From assembly GCA_021825925.1 (NCBI GenBank), contig JAKAFP010000010.1, positions 26,995 through 90,994 on the forward strand: a stretch of DNA of 64,000 bases, read 5' to 3'. Both the position numbers and the translations under genes were made by a program. Below the pieces are notes generated by a model, which was not told the origin of the DNA, did no database searches, and saw only the letters and a list, made by a program, of their open reading frames with translations. Of the stretch, positions 1 to 7,779 are shown in pieces (the stretch's first letter is position 1; each line of letters begins with the position of its first letter). Origin of the DNA: Chloroflexota bacterium. Its GTDB lineage: Bacteria; Chloroflexota; Anaerolineae; Anaerolineales; Anaerolineaceae.

Positions 1-356
1 AACCCTTTGACCCGACCTCTCTAAAAGCCATCGAGAAGTCCATTTTAGCTTCAGATCTAGGCCTGACCCCCAATAATGACGGCAAAGCCATCAGATTGAA
101 CCTGCCCCCATTAACCGAAGACCGCCGCCGGGACCTGGTTAAAGTGGTCCATACACGCCTTGAAGAAGCGCGCGTTGCCATCCGCAATGTTCGGCGAGAC
201 ATCATCAAAGACCTAAAAGAATTTGAAAAAGAGAAAATGATCTCCGAAGACGAATTAAAGATCGGCGAAGAAGAAATTCAAAAACTGACTGATCATATGG
301 TTTCAGAAGTGGATGTGATTGGCCACAGGAAAGAAAAAGAGATCATGGAAGTCTGA
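1..356 (+). CDS. frr: Ribosome recycling factor, C-terminal part
   Basis: Frame open from the first bases of the window, so the gene starts upstream. It matches the C-terminal two thirds of RRF, which with EF-G splits post-termination ribosomes. Visible are the family stretch AIEKSILASDLGLTPNNDG, then IRLNLPPLTEDRRRDLVKVV and a long charged helix ending in RKEKEIMEV. The stop lies 15 bases before uppS, so frr-uppS-cdsA read as one operon. In many bacteria this set follows pyrH directly, but here rpsB-tsf-pyrH lies about 15 kb downstream. Identification is secure; the true start is not visible. Confidence 0.96.
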   Translation, partial: PFDPTSLKAIEKSILASDLGLTPNNDGKAIRLNLPPLTEDRRRDLVKVVHTRLEEARVAIRNVRRDIIKDLKEFEKEKMISEDELKIGEEEIQKLTDHMVSEVDVIGHRKEKEIMEV

Positions 357-371
357 TTCCATGAAAAGAAA

Positions 372-1073
372 ATGAGCGAAACTCAAAAAAAGATCCCTGA
401 GCATGTTGCCATCATTATGGATGGCAACGGCCGCTGGGCTGAATCACGCGGGTTACCCCGTTTCGAAGGTCACAAAGCCGGCACTGAGAATCTTAGGCAG
501 ATCATCAAAACCTGTGTCGAGTTTGGTGTGAGGCATTTAACCATCTACGCCTTTTCCACTGAAAACTGGGGACGGCCGAAAGATGAAGTCAATGGCTTGA
601 TGACCATCCTCGAAACGGTGATCGACCGCGAATTGAACGAGTTGAATGCTGAAGGCGTAAAAATCTGCCATATTGGGCGGCTTGAAGCCATGCCCAAACG
701 GGTGCGCAGTAAAGTGGAACACGCGGTGCAATTGACCGAAAGGAATGACAGGCTGATATTGAACGTTGCCTGGAACTACGGTGGCCGGGACGAGATCGTT
801 CATGCCATCCAGGAAATCGTAAAAGCGGGAATCCCCGCCGAACAAGTAACTGAAGAATTGGTCAGCCAGCACATGTATACTCAATGTTCTCCTGACCCTG
901 ATCTGATCATCCGTACTTCTGGTGAGATGCGTCTTAGCAATTTTTTGATCTGGCAATCTGCCTATTCAGAATGGTACGCCACAGCCACTTTATGGCCGGA
1001 TTTTGACAAGGAAGAATTTCAAAAGGCGATTGACGCATATGGACAGCGTAAAAGACGGTTTGGCAAACGCTAA
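372..1073 (+). CDS. uppS: Isoprenyl transferase (undecaprenyl diphosphate synthase)
   Basis: Cis-prenyltransferase that extends farnesyl diphosphate with IPP to make the C55 carrier lipid for cell wall and glycan synthesis. The protein has 233 residues, normal for the family. The catalytic P-loop DGNGRW is at residues 17-22, with HKAG shortly after. The signature RTSGEMRLSNFLIWQSAYSE lies in the last fifth. It sits between frr and cdsA as in many bacteria, and its last bases overlap the start of cdsA. Soluble or peripheral at the inner face of the membrane. Confidence 0.96.
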   Translation: MSETQKKIPEHVAIIMDGNGRWAESRGLPRFEGHKAGTENLRQIIKTCVEFGVRHLTIYAFSTENWGRPKDEVNGLMTILETVIDRELNELNAEGVKICHIGRLEAMPKRVRSKVEHAVQLTERNDRLILNVAWNYGGRDEIVHAIQEIVKAGIPAEQVTEELVSQHMYTQCSPDPDLIIRTSGEMRLSNFLIWQSAYSEWYATATLWPDFDKEEFQKAIDAYGQRKRRFGKR

Positions 1074-1905
1074 AACACCTCCCGTTTCGACTGACAAATC
1101 ATTTCGCACACGGCTTCTCGTTGCGGATATTTTCGTGCCCATCACAGCCTTTTTTGCCATCCAGGGGGGCACGGCTTTTGTAGTCTTTGTCACCGTGGTG
1201 CTGGGTGTGGCGGCCTGGGAATTCTGGCGCATTTTTCAAAAGGGAGGGTATGCTCCTTCTTTATCCGTATTGCTGGTTTTTTCGACCAGCGCGGTGGTCA
1301 TGCGTTCGATCTGGGGTATGCAATACTTCGAATTCTGGATTGGAGCATTGCTGTTGATCTCATTGTTTATGCACGTACTGCAGCAGCAGCGTGGTAACGA
1401 CAAAGCCGCCTCCAACCTGGCTTTAACGGTCTTCGGCGCCCTGTACCTGGGCTTCCTGGGCAGTTATGCCATATCCGTCCGTTTTCTCGAACAAGGGCTT
1501 TATTGGGTCATGCTGGTCTTTCCGATCATCTCATTGGCAGATTCAGGCGCCTATATTTTTGGTCGTCCTTTTGGCAAGCACAAAATGCTCACCGTTGTCA
1601 GTCCCAAGAAATCCTGGGAGGGATATATTGGCGGTGTCATTGTTGGTGCCCTGGGTGGATGGGGCCTCGCAGCATTATGGCATATCGGCTCCTCTGCCAT
1701 CCTGCCCATCCATGGATTGATCCTGGGCTTCGCCATCTCCATTGTTGCCCCATTGGGTGATTTTGGTGAAAGCATGATCAAACGGCAATTTGAAATCAAA
1801 GATTCCAGCAATTTACTGCCCGGCCATGGCGGCTTTTTCGACCGCATTGATTCATCCTTGTGGGCGGCCATTCTGGGTTATTATCTGATCCTACTTATTC
1901 GTTAA
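1039..1905 (+). CDS. cdsA: Phosphatidate cytidylyltransferase (CDP-DG synthase)
   Basis: Integral membrane enzyme making CDP-diacylglycerol from phosphatidate and CTP, the entry to phospholipid synthesis. Several hydrophobic helices run through the protein. The CdsA signature is in the last third: SMIKRQFEIKDSSNLLPGHG followed by GFFDRID. I chose ATG 1039, which overlaps the end of uppS by 35 bases and has aaaagg upstream. A TTG at 1003 would add 12 residues and a longer overlap. Translational coupling with uppS is likely. Confidence 0.93.
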   Translation: MDSVKDGLANAKTPPVSTDKSFRTRLLVADIFVPITAFFAIQGGTAFVVFVTVVLGVAAWEFWRIFQKGGYAPSLSVLLVFSTSAVVMRSIWGMQYFEFWIGALLLISLFMHVLQQQRGNDKAASNLALTVFGALYLGFLGSYAISVRFLEQGLYWVMLVFPIISLADSGAYIFGRPFGKHKMLTVVSPKKSWEGYIGGVIVGALGGWGLAALWHIGSSAILPIHGLILGFAISIVAPLGDFGESMIKRQFEIKDSSNLLPGHGGFFDRIDSSLWAAILGYYLILLIR

Positions 1906-1938
1906 CAATTCCCCATTTCAATACCAACAGAGGACTCC

Positions 1939-2925
1939 ATGATCAACAACCCACCGACTAAAAACTTGGCACTTGATCTGGTAAGAGTAACCGAAGCGGC
2001 AGCCCTGGCAGCCGGCAGACACATGGGCCGCGGCGACAAGATCCAGGCGGATCAGGCTGCCGTGGATGCCATGCGCCTGATGCTCAATTCCATTGAGATG
2101 GACGGCGTCATCGTGATCGGCGAAGGCGAAAAAGATAAAGCTCCCATGCTGTTTAACGGTGAAAGATTGGGCACGGGTGAAGGTCCAATTCTGGACATAG
2201 CCGTGGACCCGATTGACGGCACCCGCCCCCTCGCCCACGGACTGCCGAACTCCATCGCCACCGTGGCACTGGCCCCCCGCGGCACCATGTTCAACCCCGG
2301 TGTTTTTTATTACATGGAAAAAATCGCCACTGGTCCGCTGGCCAAGGATGTGGTGGATATCAATGCCCCTGTCGCAGACAACCTGAACAAAGTCGCCAAA
2401 GCCAAGGGGGAGAAAGTTGAAGACCTGACCGTCGTGGTGCTGGATCGTCCCCGGCATGACAAATTGATCAGTGAAATTCGCCGGGCTGGTGCTCGCATTA
2501 AATTGATCCCCGATGGCGACATTGCCGGGGCGATCATGAGCGCCATGCCCGAAACCAACATTGACCTGTTGATGGGTATTGGAGGCACCCCTGAAGGTGT
2601 GATTGCAGCCGCAGCCATGCGCTGCCTGGGCGGTACCATCATGGGCAAACTGCATCTTCACCGCCAGGATGAAATGAACCAGGCAAAACAGCTTGGCCTT
2701 GACCTCAATAAACCGATCCTAATGGATGACCTGATCTCATCTGAAGATGTATTCTTTGCCGCCACAGGCATTACCACCGGCGATCTTTTGGATGGTGTTT
2801 CCTATTTTCCGAACGGCGCGAAAACAGACAGCCTGGTCATGCGCGGATTAACAGGCACCATCAGGCGCATCACAGCCACTCACCGTTTGAACAAACTTTC
2901 CGAGATCAGTACCATCCCTTATTAA
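1939..2925 (+). CDS. glpX: Fructose-1,6-bisphosphatase, class II (GlpX type)
   Basis: Hydrolyses fructose 1,6-bisphosphate to fructose 6-phosphate in gluconeogenesis. Length (328 residues) fits the family. Metal and substrate motifs are visible: GEGEKDKAPMLFNGE, then AVDPIDGTRPLAHG, and IGIGGTPEGV-like residues around MGIGGTPEGVIAAAA. The start has AGAGGACTCC just upstream. It follows cdsA by 33 bases but is functionally unrelated. A strong bidirectional hairpin closes the gene. Confidence 0.95.
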   Translation: MINNPPTKNLALDLVRVTEAAALAAGRHMGRGDKIQADQAAVDAMRLMLNSIEMDGVIVIGEGEKDKAPMLFNGERLGTGEGPILDIAVDPIDGTRPLAHGLPNSIATVALAPRGTMFNPGVFYYMEKIATGPLAKDVVDINAPVADNLNKVAKAKGEKVEDLTVVVLDRPRHDKLISEIRRAGARIKLIPDGDIAGAIMSAMPETNIDLLMGIGGTPEGVIAAAAMRCLGGTIMGKLHLHRQDEMNQAKQLGLDLNKPILMDDLISSEDVFFAATGITTGDLLDGVSYFPNGAKTDSLVMRGLTGTIRRITATHRLNKLSEISTIPY

Positions 2926-2929
2926 CCAA

Positions 2930-2964
2930 AAAGAGCATCGGTTTAAGCCGATGCTCTTTGTTTT
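2930..2964. terminator. Bidirectional terminator between glpX and SIMPL lipoprotein
   Basis: Perfect 12-bp stem, AAAGAGCATCGG at 2930-2941 with CCGATGCTCTTT at 2948-2959, loop of six. A T-run follows on the plus strand, and A-rich DNA precedes it, giving U's on the minus-strand transcript. It separates two convergent genes. Confidence 0.9.
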
Positions 2965-2975
2965 AGCAACCTGAT

Positions 2976-3695
2976 TTACTTGATTTCGTAGGTCATGCTT
3001 GCGCTGGCACTGATCACCAATTGGCCGGCTGAGATGGGCACATTGACCGCTGCGGACATGCTTCCACCCTTGGCGTCGTACATGGGAACAGGTACGTTGT
3101 TGGTGTAAGCACTCACATATTGCAGATCACCCAACTTGACACCTGAGGCTTTGGCGATTGATTCAGCTTCTGCTATCGCATTGGCAATTGCCAGGTCACG
3201 CGCTTGAGCCATCGCATCAGCTTTATCTTGAACATCAAATGAAATGCTGTTGATGGTATTGGCACCAGATTTCACCACTGCGTCAAGAAGGGTGCCGAGT
3301 TTGGTCAAATCACGCACAGTGATGTAAACCGTATTCTCGACGACAAAGTAGCTGCGAGAGACGGTTCCGTCAGGGGCATAATCCTGCATGGGATAAACAT
3401 TGAAGCTGGTGGTTTGAATATCCTTGGCTTCAACACCCTGGTCTTTAAGGGCGGTTGCCACAGCGTTTGCCTGGGTGTTGTTCTTGTTGAGTGCATCAGA
3501 AACATTATCTGCGTCGGCTTTGACACCCACGTAAATGTATGCCACATCAGGTACCAGATAAACTTCACCTGTACCAGAAGAACTCAAGGTACGAACAACG
3601 GGTGCATTTCCTGCCGCGGCGGGCGTGGTGCTGCATGCGACCAGGGATCCAACGATCAAAATACTTGCCAAAACAACCAAAAAGTTACGTTTCAT
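2976..3695 (-). CDS. SIMPL-domain (DUF541) lipoprotein
   Basis: Predicted secreted lipoprotein of 239 residues. The signal peptide is MKRNFLVVLASILIVGSLVAC, with lipobox LVAC at residues 18-21, so Cys21 would be lipidated. The rest matches the SIMPL/DUF541 family: TLSSSGTGEVYLVPDVAYIYVGV, a coiled middle with ANAVATALKDQGV, then ARDLAIANAIAEAESIAKASG and a final strand. The molecular function of this family is not settled. It is transcribed alone on the minus strand, downstream of the LiaF/PspC cluster, so both may belong to the envelope. Confidence 0.88.
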   Translation of the reverse strand: MKRNFLVVLASILIVGSLVACSTTPAAAGNAPVVRTLSSSGTGEVYLVPDVAYIYVGVKADADNVSDALNKNNTQANAVATALKDQGVEAKDIQTTSFNVYPMQDYAPDGTVSRSYFVVENTVYITVRDLTKLGTLLDAVVKSGANTINSISFDVQDKADAMAQARDLAIANAIAEAESIAKASGVKLGDLQYVSAYTNNVPVPMYDAKGGSMSAAVNVPISAGQLVISASASMTYEIK

Positions 3696-3764
3696 TTTTT
3701 CTCCTTTTGTTTTACTCTACAGGTAAGACGTATGAATTGCATAAAAGTTCCCGAATTAATATAG

Positions 3765-3802
3765 TACTCGTAAGAGCAATTCATTAATTGTCCTTACGAG
3801 TA
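3765..3802. terminator. Hairpin downstream of the envelope cluster
   Basis: Stem TACTCGTAAG (3765-3774) with CTTACGAGTA (3793-3802) and an inner CAATT/AATTG helix. The T-run (tattttta) follows on the plus strand, whereas the nearby genes read on the minus strand. It may be an end signal of the cluster or simply a stable structure; direction uncertain. Confidence 0.5.
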
Positions 3803-3859
3803 TTTTTAGTAACAACAAATCTACAAGTTGTACCTTTAATAAAACATCAAAAGTACTAC

Positions 3860-4921
3860 CTATTCAATTTCTTCTATGTCTATACTGCCGATCGCCAGAT
3901 CCACCTGGATGGTGATCTTATCTGCCCCGGCCTTGGCTTCAGGTGATGAGATGGTGTCACCATCTCTGACATACCCATCAGGGATGCTGGAACCTACGAT
4001 AGCCTTGTCAGTCGTGATGACCACCTCGGCACCTTTTGGCACACGGATGACGAGTTCGCCAACAGCGCCACTGACTTTGGCATCCACGTCCATGCCAGAG
4101 GGAAGGGTCAGGATGGTTTGTCCAACACCCATTTCAGTCGCAATTTCGTTGACATGGGTACCGGTCAGATCAATTCGCATCTGGCCAACACCCATCTCGG
4201 AGCATAATTCCATCGGGATCTCGGAATTCAGATCAAAGATCCATGGGCTGATATTGGTGTTGATCGGAACGATCACCACACCGTTGCCTTCCAGCAACAG
4301 GGAGCTTTTGCCGTTCACGGGAGCCGTATAACTCGGCTCAAGTGTCATTTCTTTAGGCAAGCCGGCAGATCCACTCACCAGCATATCCTTATCCGCGCCG
4401 CCCGAAAGCTTCATTTCGCCCACGGCCATGGCAAAACGGACATCAGAAGATGTGGCTTTATCAAGCGCTTGTTCAAAATCCACGGATTTCACGCCCACGC
4501 TGAAGAAGGGCGAAAGCGTGGCCAACCAGACTATACCGCCAACCAGCGCCAAACCGATCACCACTCTGAACAGGTTGCTCCAGACAGAACCACGGTGCCC
4601 GAAGATCACGTCAAGACCGATGGCCACCAACAGGATGGGCCAGAGCCGCAGGAACAATGCAAATCCGCCGAATTCAAGATAGTGCAGGTTGCCAAGCAGC
4701 ATGATGGTGCCAAGACCCAACAGTACCATGGGTCCCACCCAACCATCGCGGCGGTAAAGACCATCCAAACCGGCGATGATCAAGATCACCGGCCAGTATT
4801 GCATCAGGTTTTCCCAAAGCGTGCCAGATACTGTTCCAATATTGATCAAAAAGATGAACACACCCAGGGCAACCAACAACAACGGAAAGAATAAACTTCC
4901 GGGTTTCTTTTTCTCTTCCAT
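3860..4921 (-). CDS. LiaF-like membrane protein
   Basis: Predicted membrane protein of 353 residues. The N-terminal 130 residues form four hydrophobic helices of the LiaI/LiaF type (FPLLLVALGVFIFLINIGTV, YWPVILIIAGLDGLYRR, LWPILLVAIGLDVIFG). The remainder is a soluble beta-rich domain like the LiaF/toast-rack C-terminal domain, with repeated MGVGQ strands. LiaF is an inhibitor in the LiaFSR envelope-stress system of Firmicutes; whether this protein has such a role is inference. Its ATG (4921) lies two bases after the stop of the PspC gene, so it is the last gene of a tight minus-strand operon. No LiaS/LiaR is in view. Confidence 0.78.
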   Translation of the reverse strand: MEEKKKPGSLFFPLLLVALGVFIFLINIGTVSGTLWENLMQYWPVILIIAGLDGLYRRDGWVGPMVLLGLGTIMLLGNLHYLEFGGFALFLRLWPILLVAIGLDVIFGHRGSVWSNLFRVVIGLALVGGIVWLATLSPFFSVGVKSVDFEQALDKATSSDVRFAMAVGEMKLSGGADKDMLVSGSAGLPKEMTLEPSYTAPVNGKSSLLLEGNGVVIVPINTNISPWIFDLNSEIPMELCSEMGVGQMRIDLTGTHVNEIATEMGVGQTILTLPSGMDVDAKVSGAVGELVIRVPKGAEVVITTDKAIVGSSIPDGYVRDGDTISSPEAKAGADKITIQVDLAIGSIDIEEIE

Positions 4922-4923
4922 CG

Positions 4924-5382
4924 CTAATCCTTCTTTGTTCCTCGGATCACCAGTGCAACACCTGCCAACAGGATCAATCCTGCCCAGAGCACACCGCTAT
5001 CCAGCCAGCTCAACCAGGGGATGTTCAACTGCTTGAGCAGGAAGAATCCACCTGCCAGCACGAGCGCAATGCCGATGTAACGGGCAGTGTTCTGGTTGGG
5101 TTGTTTGACTGCACTGATAAAATCGTCCCGCACCATTTCGGCACGTTCTTTAATGTCTTCCCCATCAAACCGTTCGGGGTGAGTGTCGGTATAAACATGG
5201 TCTTCAAGCGGGATCACGATCCACATGATCAGATAGATCACGGGGCCAAATCCACCCAGCAATGTAAGCACCACGAAAAAGAGCCGGGTAATGGTGAGGT
5301 CAATATTGAGATACTTGGCCAGGCCGCCGCAAACCCCACCCAACATACGATCCTTTTGACTGCGATACAATTTATTAGTCAT
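4924..5382 (-). CDS. PspC-domain protein
   Basis: 152 residues. The N-terminal PspC domain is clear: KLYRSQKDRMLGGVCGGLAKY then LNIDLTITRLFFVVLTLLGG and IMWIVIPLE. A charged linker follows, then two hydrophobic helices (ARYIGIALVLAGGFFLLKQL and LWAGLILLAGVALVIRG) that resemble the LiaI-like segments of its neighbours. PspC proteins act in membrane-stress responses in proteobacteria; in other phyla the role is mostly unknown. It lies between two LiaF/toast-rack-like genes, which supports an envelope-homeostasis cluster. Confidence 0.88.
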   Translation of the reverse strand: MTNKLYRSQKDRMLGGVCGGLAKYLNIDLTITRLFFVVLTLLGGFGPVIYLIMWIVIPLEDHVYTDTHPERFDGEDIKERAEMVRDDFISAVKQPNQNTARYIGIALVLAGGFFLLKQLNIPWLSWLDSGVLWAGLILLAGVALVIRGTKKD

Positions 5383-5391
5383 GGCGAGCCT

Positions 5392-6036
5392 CTACTCTTT
5401 CTTCATGAAAGAACGAACGACAAGGTAAACACCAGCGGCCACGAAAGCGATCGCCCAAATCCAGCCGAAAACGGAATCCACAAGGGCTCCGGACCCGATC
5501 AAGATCAAGGTTCCAAGAACGAAACAAACTGCTGCCGGAATCCAGGGCCATTTTTCAGTCTTAAGGTTGGGAAGCAACCCGAGTGCGGCAAATGTGGCGC
5601 CGATGCCCAAGAAGAAAACACCGCCTTGCAGCATACCGTGTCCGTTCTGAATGCCGGCCACCAAAGCGATGGTTGCCACTGCTCCAGCCGGGATGACCGC
5701 CCACCAATTGGAAGGTTTAAGCAGGTAAACGCCTACAAATCCCAACGCGATGGCACCCAGGAAAATAGTACCGCCGAATTTACTGGCAAAGTGAGGAGCC
5801 AAATCGCCAGTGGCAATTAAAACTGCCAGACCCACCAGGGTGCTTCCAGGGATCAAAGCCCACCAATGTTCCTTGTTTTTCAGGACCACATAGAGGAAAA
5901 CAAGTCCGCCGGCCAGGAAGAACATGGATACAAACAATCCGCCGATGGGCAGGTGGAAGATCTGCTGCACCAAGAAGACAACACCTGCCAGAACCAGTAA
6001 AGTGCCAAACAACGCCTGTTTTGATAAGTTTTTCAT
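5392..6036 (-). CDS. Multi-helix membrane protein of envelope cluster
   Basis: 214 residues from ATG 6036 (the frame stays open further upstream but overlaps the previous gene). About seven short hydrophobic helices, starting QALFGTLLVLAGVVFLVQQIF and ending IWAIAFVAAGVYLVVRSF, so almost entirely membrane-embedded. The recurring pattern of paired helices broken by W/H-rich turns matches the LiaI/LiaF-like transmembrane region (DUF5668 type) repeated. No catalytic motif visible. Ten bases separate it from the PspC gene. Confidence 0.7.
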   Translation of the reverse strand: MKNLSKQALFGTLLVLAGVVFLVQQIFHLPIGGLFVSMFFLAGGLVFLYVVLKNKEHWWALIPGSTLVGLAVLIATGDLAPHFASKFGGTIFLGAIALGFVGVYLLKPSNWWAVIPAGAVATIALVAGIQNGHGMLQGGVFFLGIGATFAALGLLPNLKTEKWPWIPAAVCFVLGTLILIGSGALVDSVFGWIWAIAFVAAGVYLVVRSFMKKE

Positions 6037-6049
6037 AAGGTTACTCCAA

Positions 6050-6847
6050 TCAATTAATTTCGACGGAACCAACGCCGCCTTCGTAGGAAATTTCAACTTT
6101 GTTGGCCGCCGTGTTGTAATCAGCGGATTGATACGTGTGGCCGTCCTGCGGGAAGCGGTTGGTATCCACTTTGATGCCTGAAAGGCCGCTTGATTCATGG
6201 ATGGAAGCCGCCACACCTTGAGGGATGTGCAGCTTCACTTCTGCTGCACCAGATTTCACCACCACACGGGTAAAACCGGCAGCTTGCGGAAGTTTGACAT
6301 CGGTTGAACTGGCACCGGTTTCGATGGTCAATTCGGTCACCTTAAGGTCGGTCAGGTCAAGCCTGGCTTCACAGGCACCGGAGTGCACGCGCAGCTGCAG
6401 CGGAATTTCGTTAGTCAGGTTGACGTTCCAATTAAAACCCTGCTGACCTGCCGCCCAGACACCCGGGAAAATAAAATCGGACGGGGTGTTGATCTTCAAG
6501 AAAGCCTTGCCATTTGAACGGTGCAGTTCTTCAGTGATGCCGCCTGTGAAGGAACCACCCAGTAATTCCTGCGGTTTGGCTCCCGGACCTACAACAAGCC
6601 GGCCAGCGCCATAATTGAAGTGAATCTCGGCTTCGGTGTCATTCATCATTGGAATCGAACGTTCCACTGACTCAAGCGTGCCCTTTGAAAGGTACGGTCC
6701 CAGCAAAAACCAGACGCCCAGCAGAACGAGCACCAGAGGCCAGAAATAACGCCAAACGCGATGATCCACTACCCCAAGGTTGATACCCAGAAGGACGACG
6801 CCCAACAAGATAATTGCAGTGCCAAAAAACAATGCCGATCTTTTCAT
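6050..6847 (-). CDS. Toast-rack domain membrane protein
   Basis: 265 residues from ATG 6847, which has GGGAGA six bases upstream; a TTG four codons earlier is less likely. Two N-terminal helices (ALFFGTAIILLGVVLLGINL, YFWPLVLVLLGVWFLLG) are followed by a beta-rich domain with repeated strands (ARLDLTDLKVTELTIETGAS, then KSGAAEVKLHIPQG). This is the toast-rack/DUF2154 layout, related to the C-terminal domain of LiaF. The domain is expected outside or at the membrane surface; its ligand is unknown. Second gene of the cluster. Confidence 0.75.
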   Translation of the reverse strand: MKRSALFFGTAIILLGVVLLGINLGVVDHRVWRYFWPLVLVLLGVWFLLGPYLSKGTLESVERSIPMMNDTEAEIHFNYGAGRLVVGPGAKPQELLGGSFTGGITEELHRSNGKAFLKINTPSDFIFPGVWAAGQQGFNWNVNLTNEIPLQLRVHSGACEARLDLTDLKVTELTIETGASSTDVKLPQAAGFTRVVVKSGAAEVKLHIPQGVAASIHESSGLSGIKVDTNRFPQDGHTYQSADYNTAANKVEISYEGGVGSVEIN

Positions 6848-6868
6848 TTTTTCTCCCAAACCCAGGAA

Positions 6869-7387
6869 TTAAGACTTGCGTGAACGCAGCAGGGTGCGCA
6901 GGCCGATCAAGACACCGGCGGCAATCAGCAGCAAAGGCCAATAATCGCCAAAGGCTTTGAACGCGCCAAAGAATGCACCAAAGATGATGAACATCACCAG
7001 GCTTGTACCAATCGTATCCAGTGCGGAGCCAAGAGAGTAGCGGTCGCGGGCGCCTAAAAAGTGCGCCAGGATCATACCGATGCCCGAAAAGCCGGGGATT
7101 AACGCCCACATATAGGCCCAACTACCCCAATTACCGGTAATATTTTGATAATAAAGAATACCGCCGATACCGCCCACGATCACAGCAGGTACGGCCATAT
7201 CCGGTGCTCCGATGATTAAGCCAAGCACCAACAACGCAGCAGCCACAGCCAGAATGATGGTCGGCCACGAATAGCTGATGTTCAGCCATTGATTGAATTG
7301 AGGAACCATATTGGCCAGAATGAAGTACACACCCACCAAAACAAGGATGACTCCCACGGCCAAGCTGGAACGCTGTGAACGATTCAT
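6869..7387 (-). CDS. LiaI/LiaF-like transmembrane protein
   Basis: 172 residues, first gene of the five-gene minus-strand cluster. Starts MNRSQRSSLAVGVILVLVGVY and contains about five to six hydrophobic helices, ending with a basic RTLLRSRKS tail. The middle (GARDRYSLGSALDTIGTSLV) is a short soluble loop. It has no soluble domain like its neighbours. Role inferred from position only: a membrane partner in the LiaF/PspC-like set. Start supported by GGAGG about six bases upstream (aatcggaggtaatt read on the minus strand). Confidence 0.7.
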   Translation of the reverse strand: MNRSQRSSLAVGVILVLVGVYFILANMVPQFNQWLNISYSWPTIILAVAAALLVLGLIIGAPDMAVPAVIVGGIGGILYYQNITGNWGSWAYMWALIPGFSGIGMILAHFLGARDRYSLGSALDTIGTSLVMFIIFGAFFGAFKAFGDYWPLLLIAAGVLIGLRTLLRSRKS

Positions 7388-7523
7388 AATTACCTCCGAT
7401 TAAATACAAGTTTATTTAGACAATATACGGATGAAAATTATTAAAGTTGCATTAACAAAATGAATAGACCGTTTTGTTTATGCAATCATCTGCGAGTACT
7501 TAATTCAGAAATTACTTCAGGGC

Positions 7524-7688
7524 TTACTTCCCCAAAATGGGGGTAGTGATGGGCGGCCAAATCGGTAAGGGAGTCGGCGTCAACAGTAATGTTGGTGTGG
7601 GAGTCACTAATTGAGGTTGAACACCAAACTCCGGACAGGTCGGATCCTGGTCGGACATGCCATAAAGAATGCGTTCGTCAACACTCAT
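7524..7688 (-). pseudogene. Short Pro/Thr-rich ORF, possible remnant
   Basis: In the 392-base gap 7388-7779 a 54-codon minus-strand frame reads MSVDERILYGMSDQDPTCPE then a TPTPTLLLTPTP tail. The PT-rich tail is like the linkers of the lipoproteins elsewhere in the window. The frame continues nine codons upstream without a clear start or SD. It may be the 3' remnant of a lost surface protein, or chance. Nothing else was recognised in this gap. Confidence 0.3.
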
Positions 7689-7779
7689 GTCACTACCCAG
7701 AAGTGTAATAACTCAAGCAAATAGCTGGTATTATCTAATTACTTTTCCTGTTGCGATTTGAGAGGAGATCACATCAAGT

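Noticed and set aside
1918..2661. 247-codon open frame opposite glpX
   Set aside because: Antisense to a clear class II FBPase; composition (His/Gly-rich) is that of a frame shadow, with no SD or family match.
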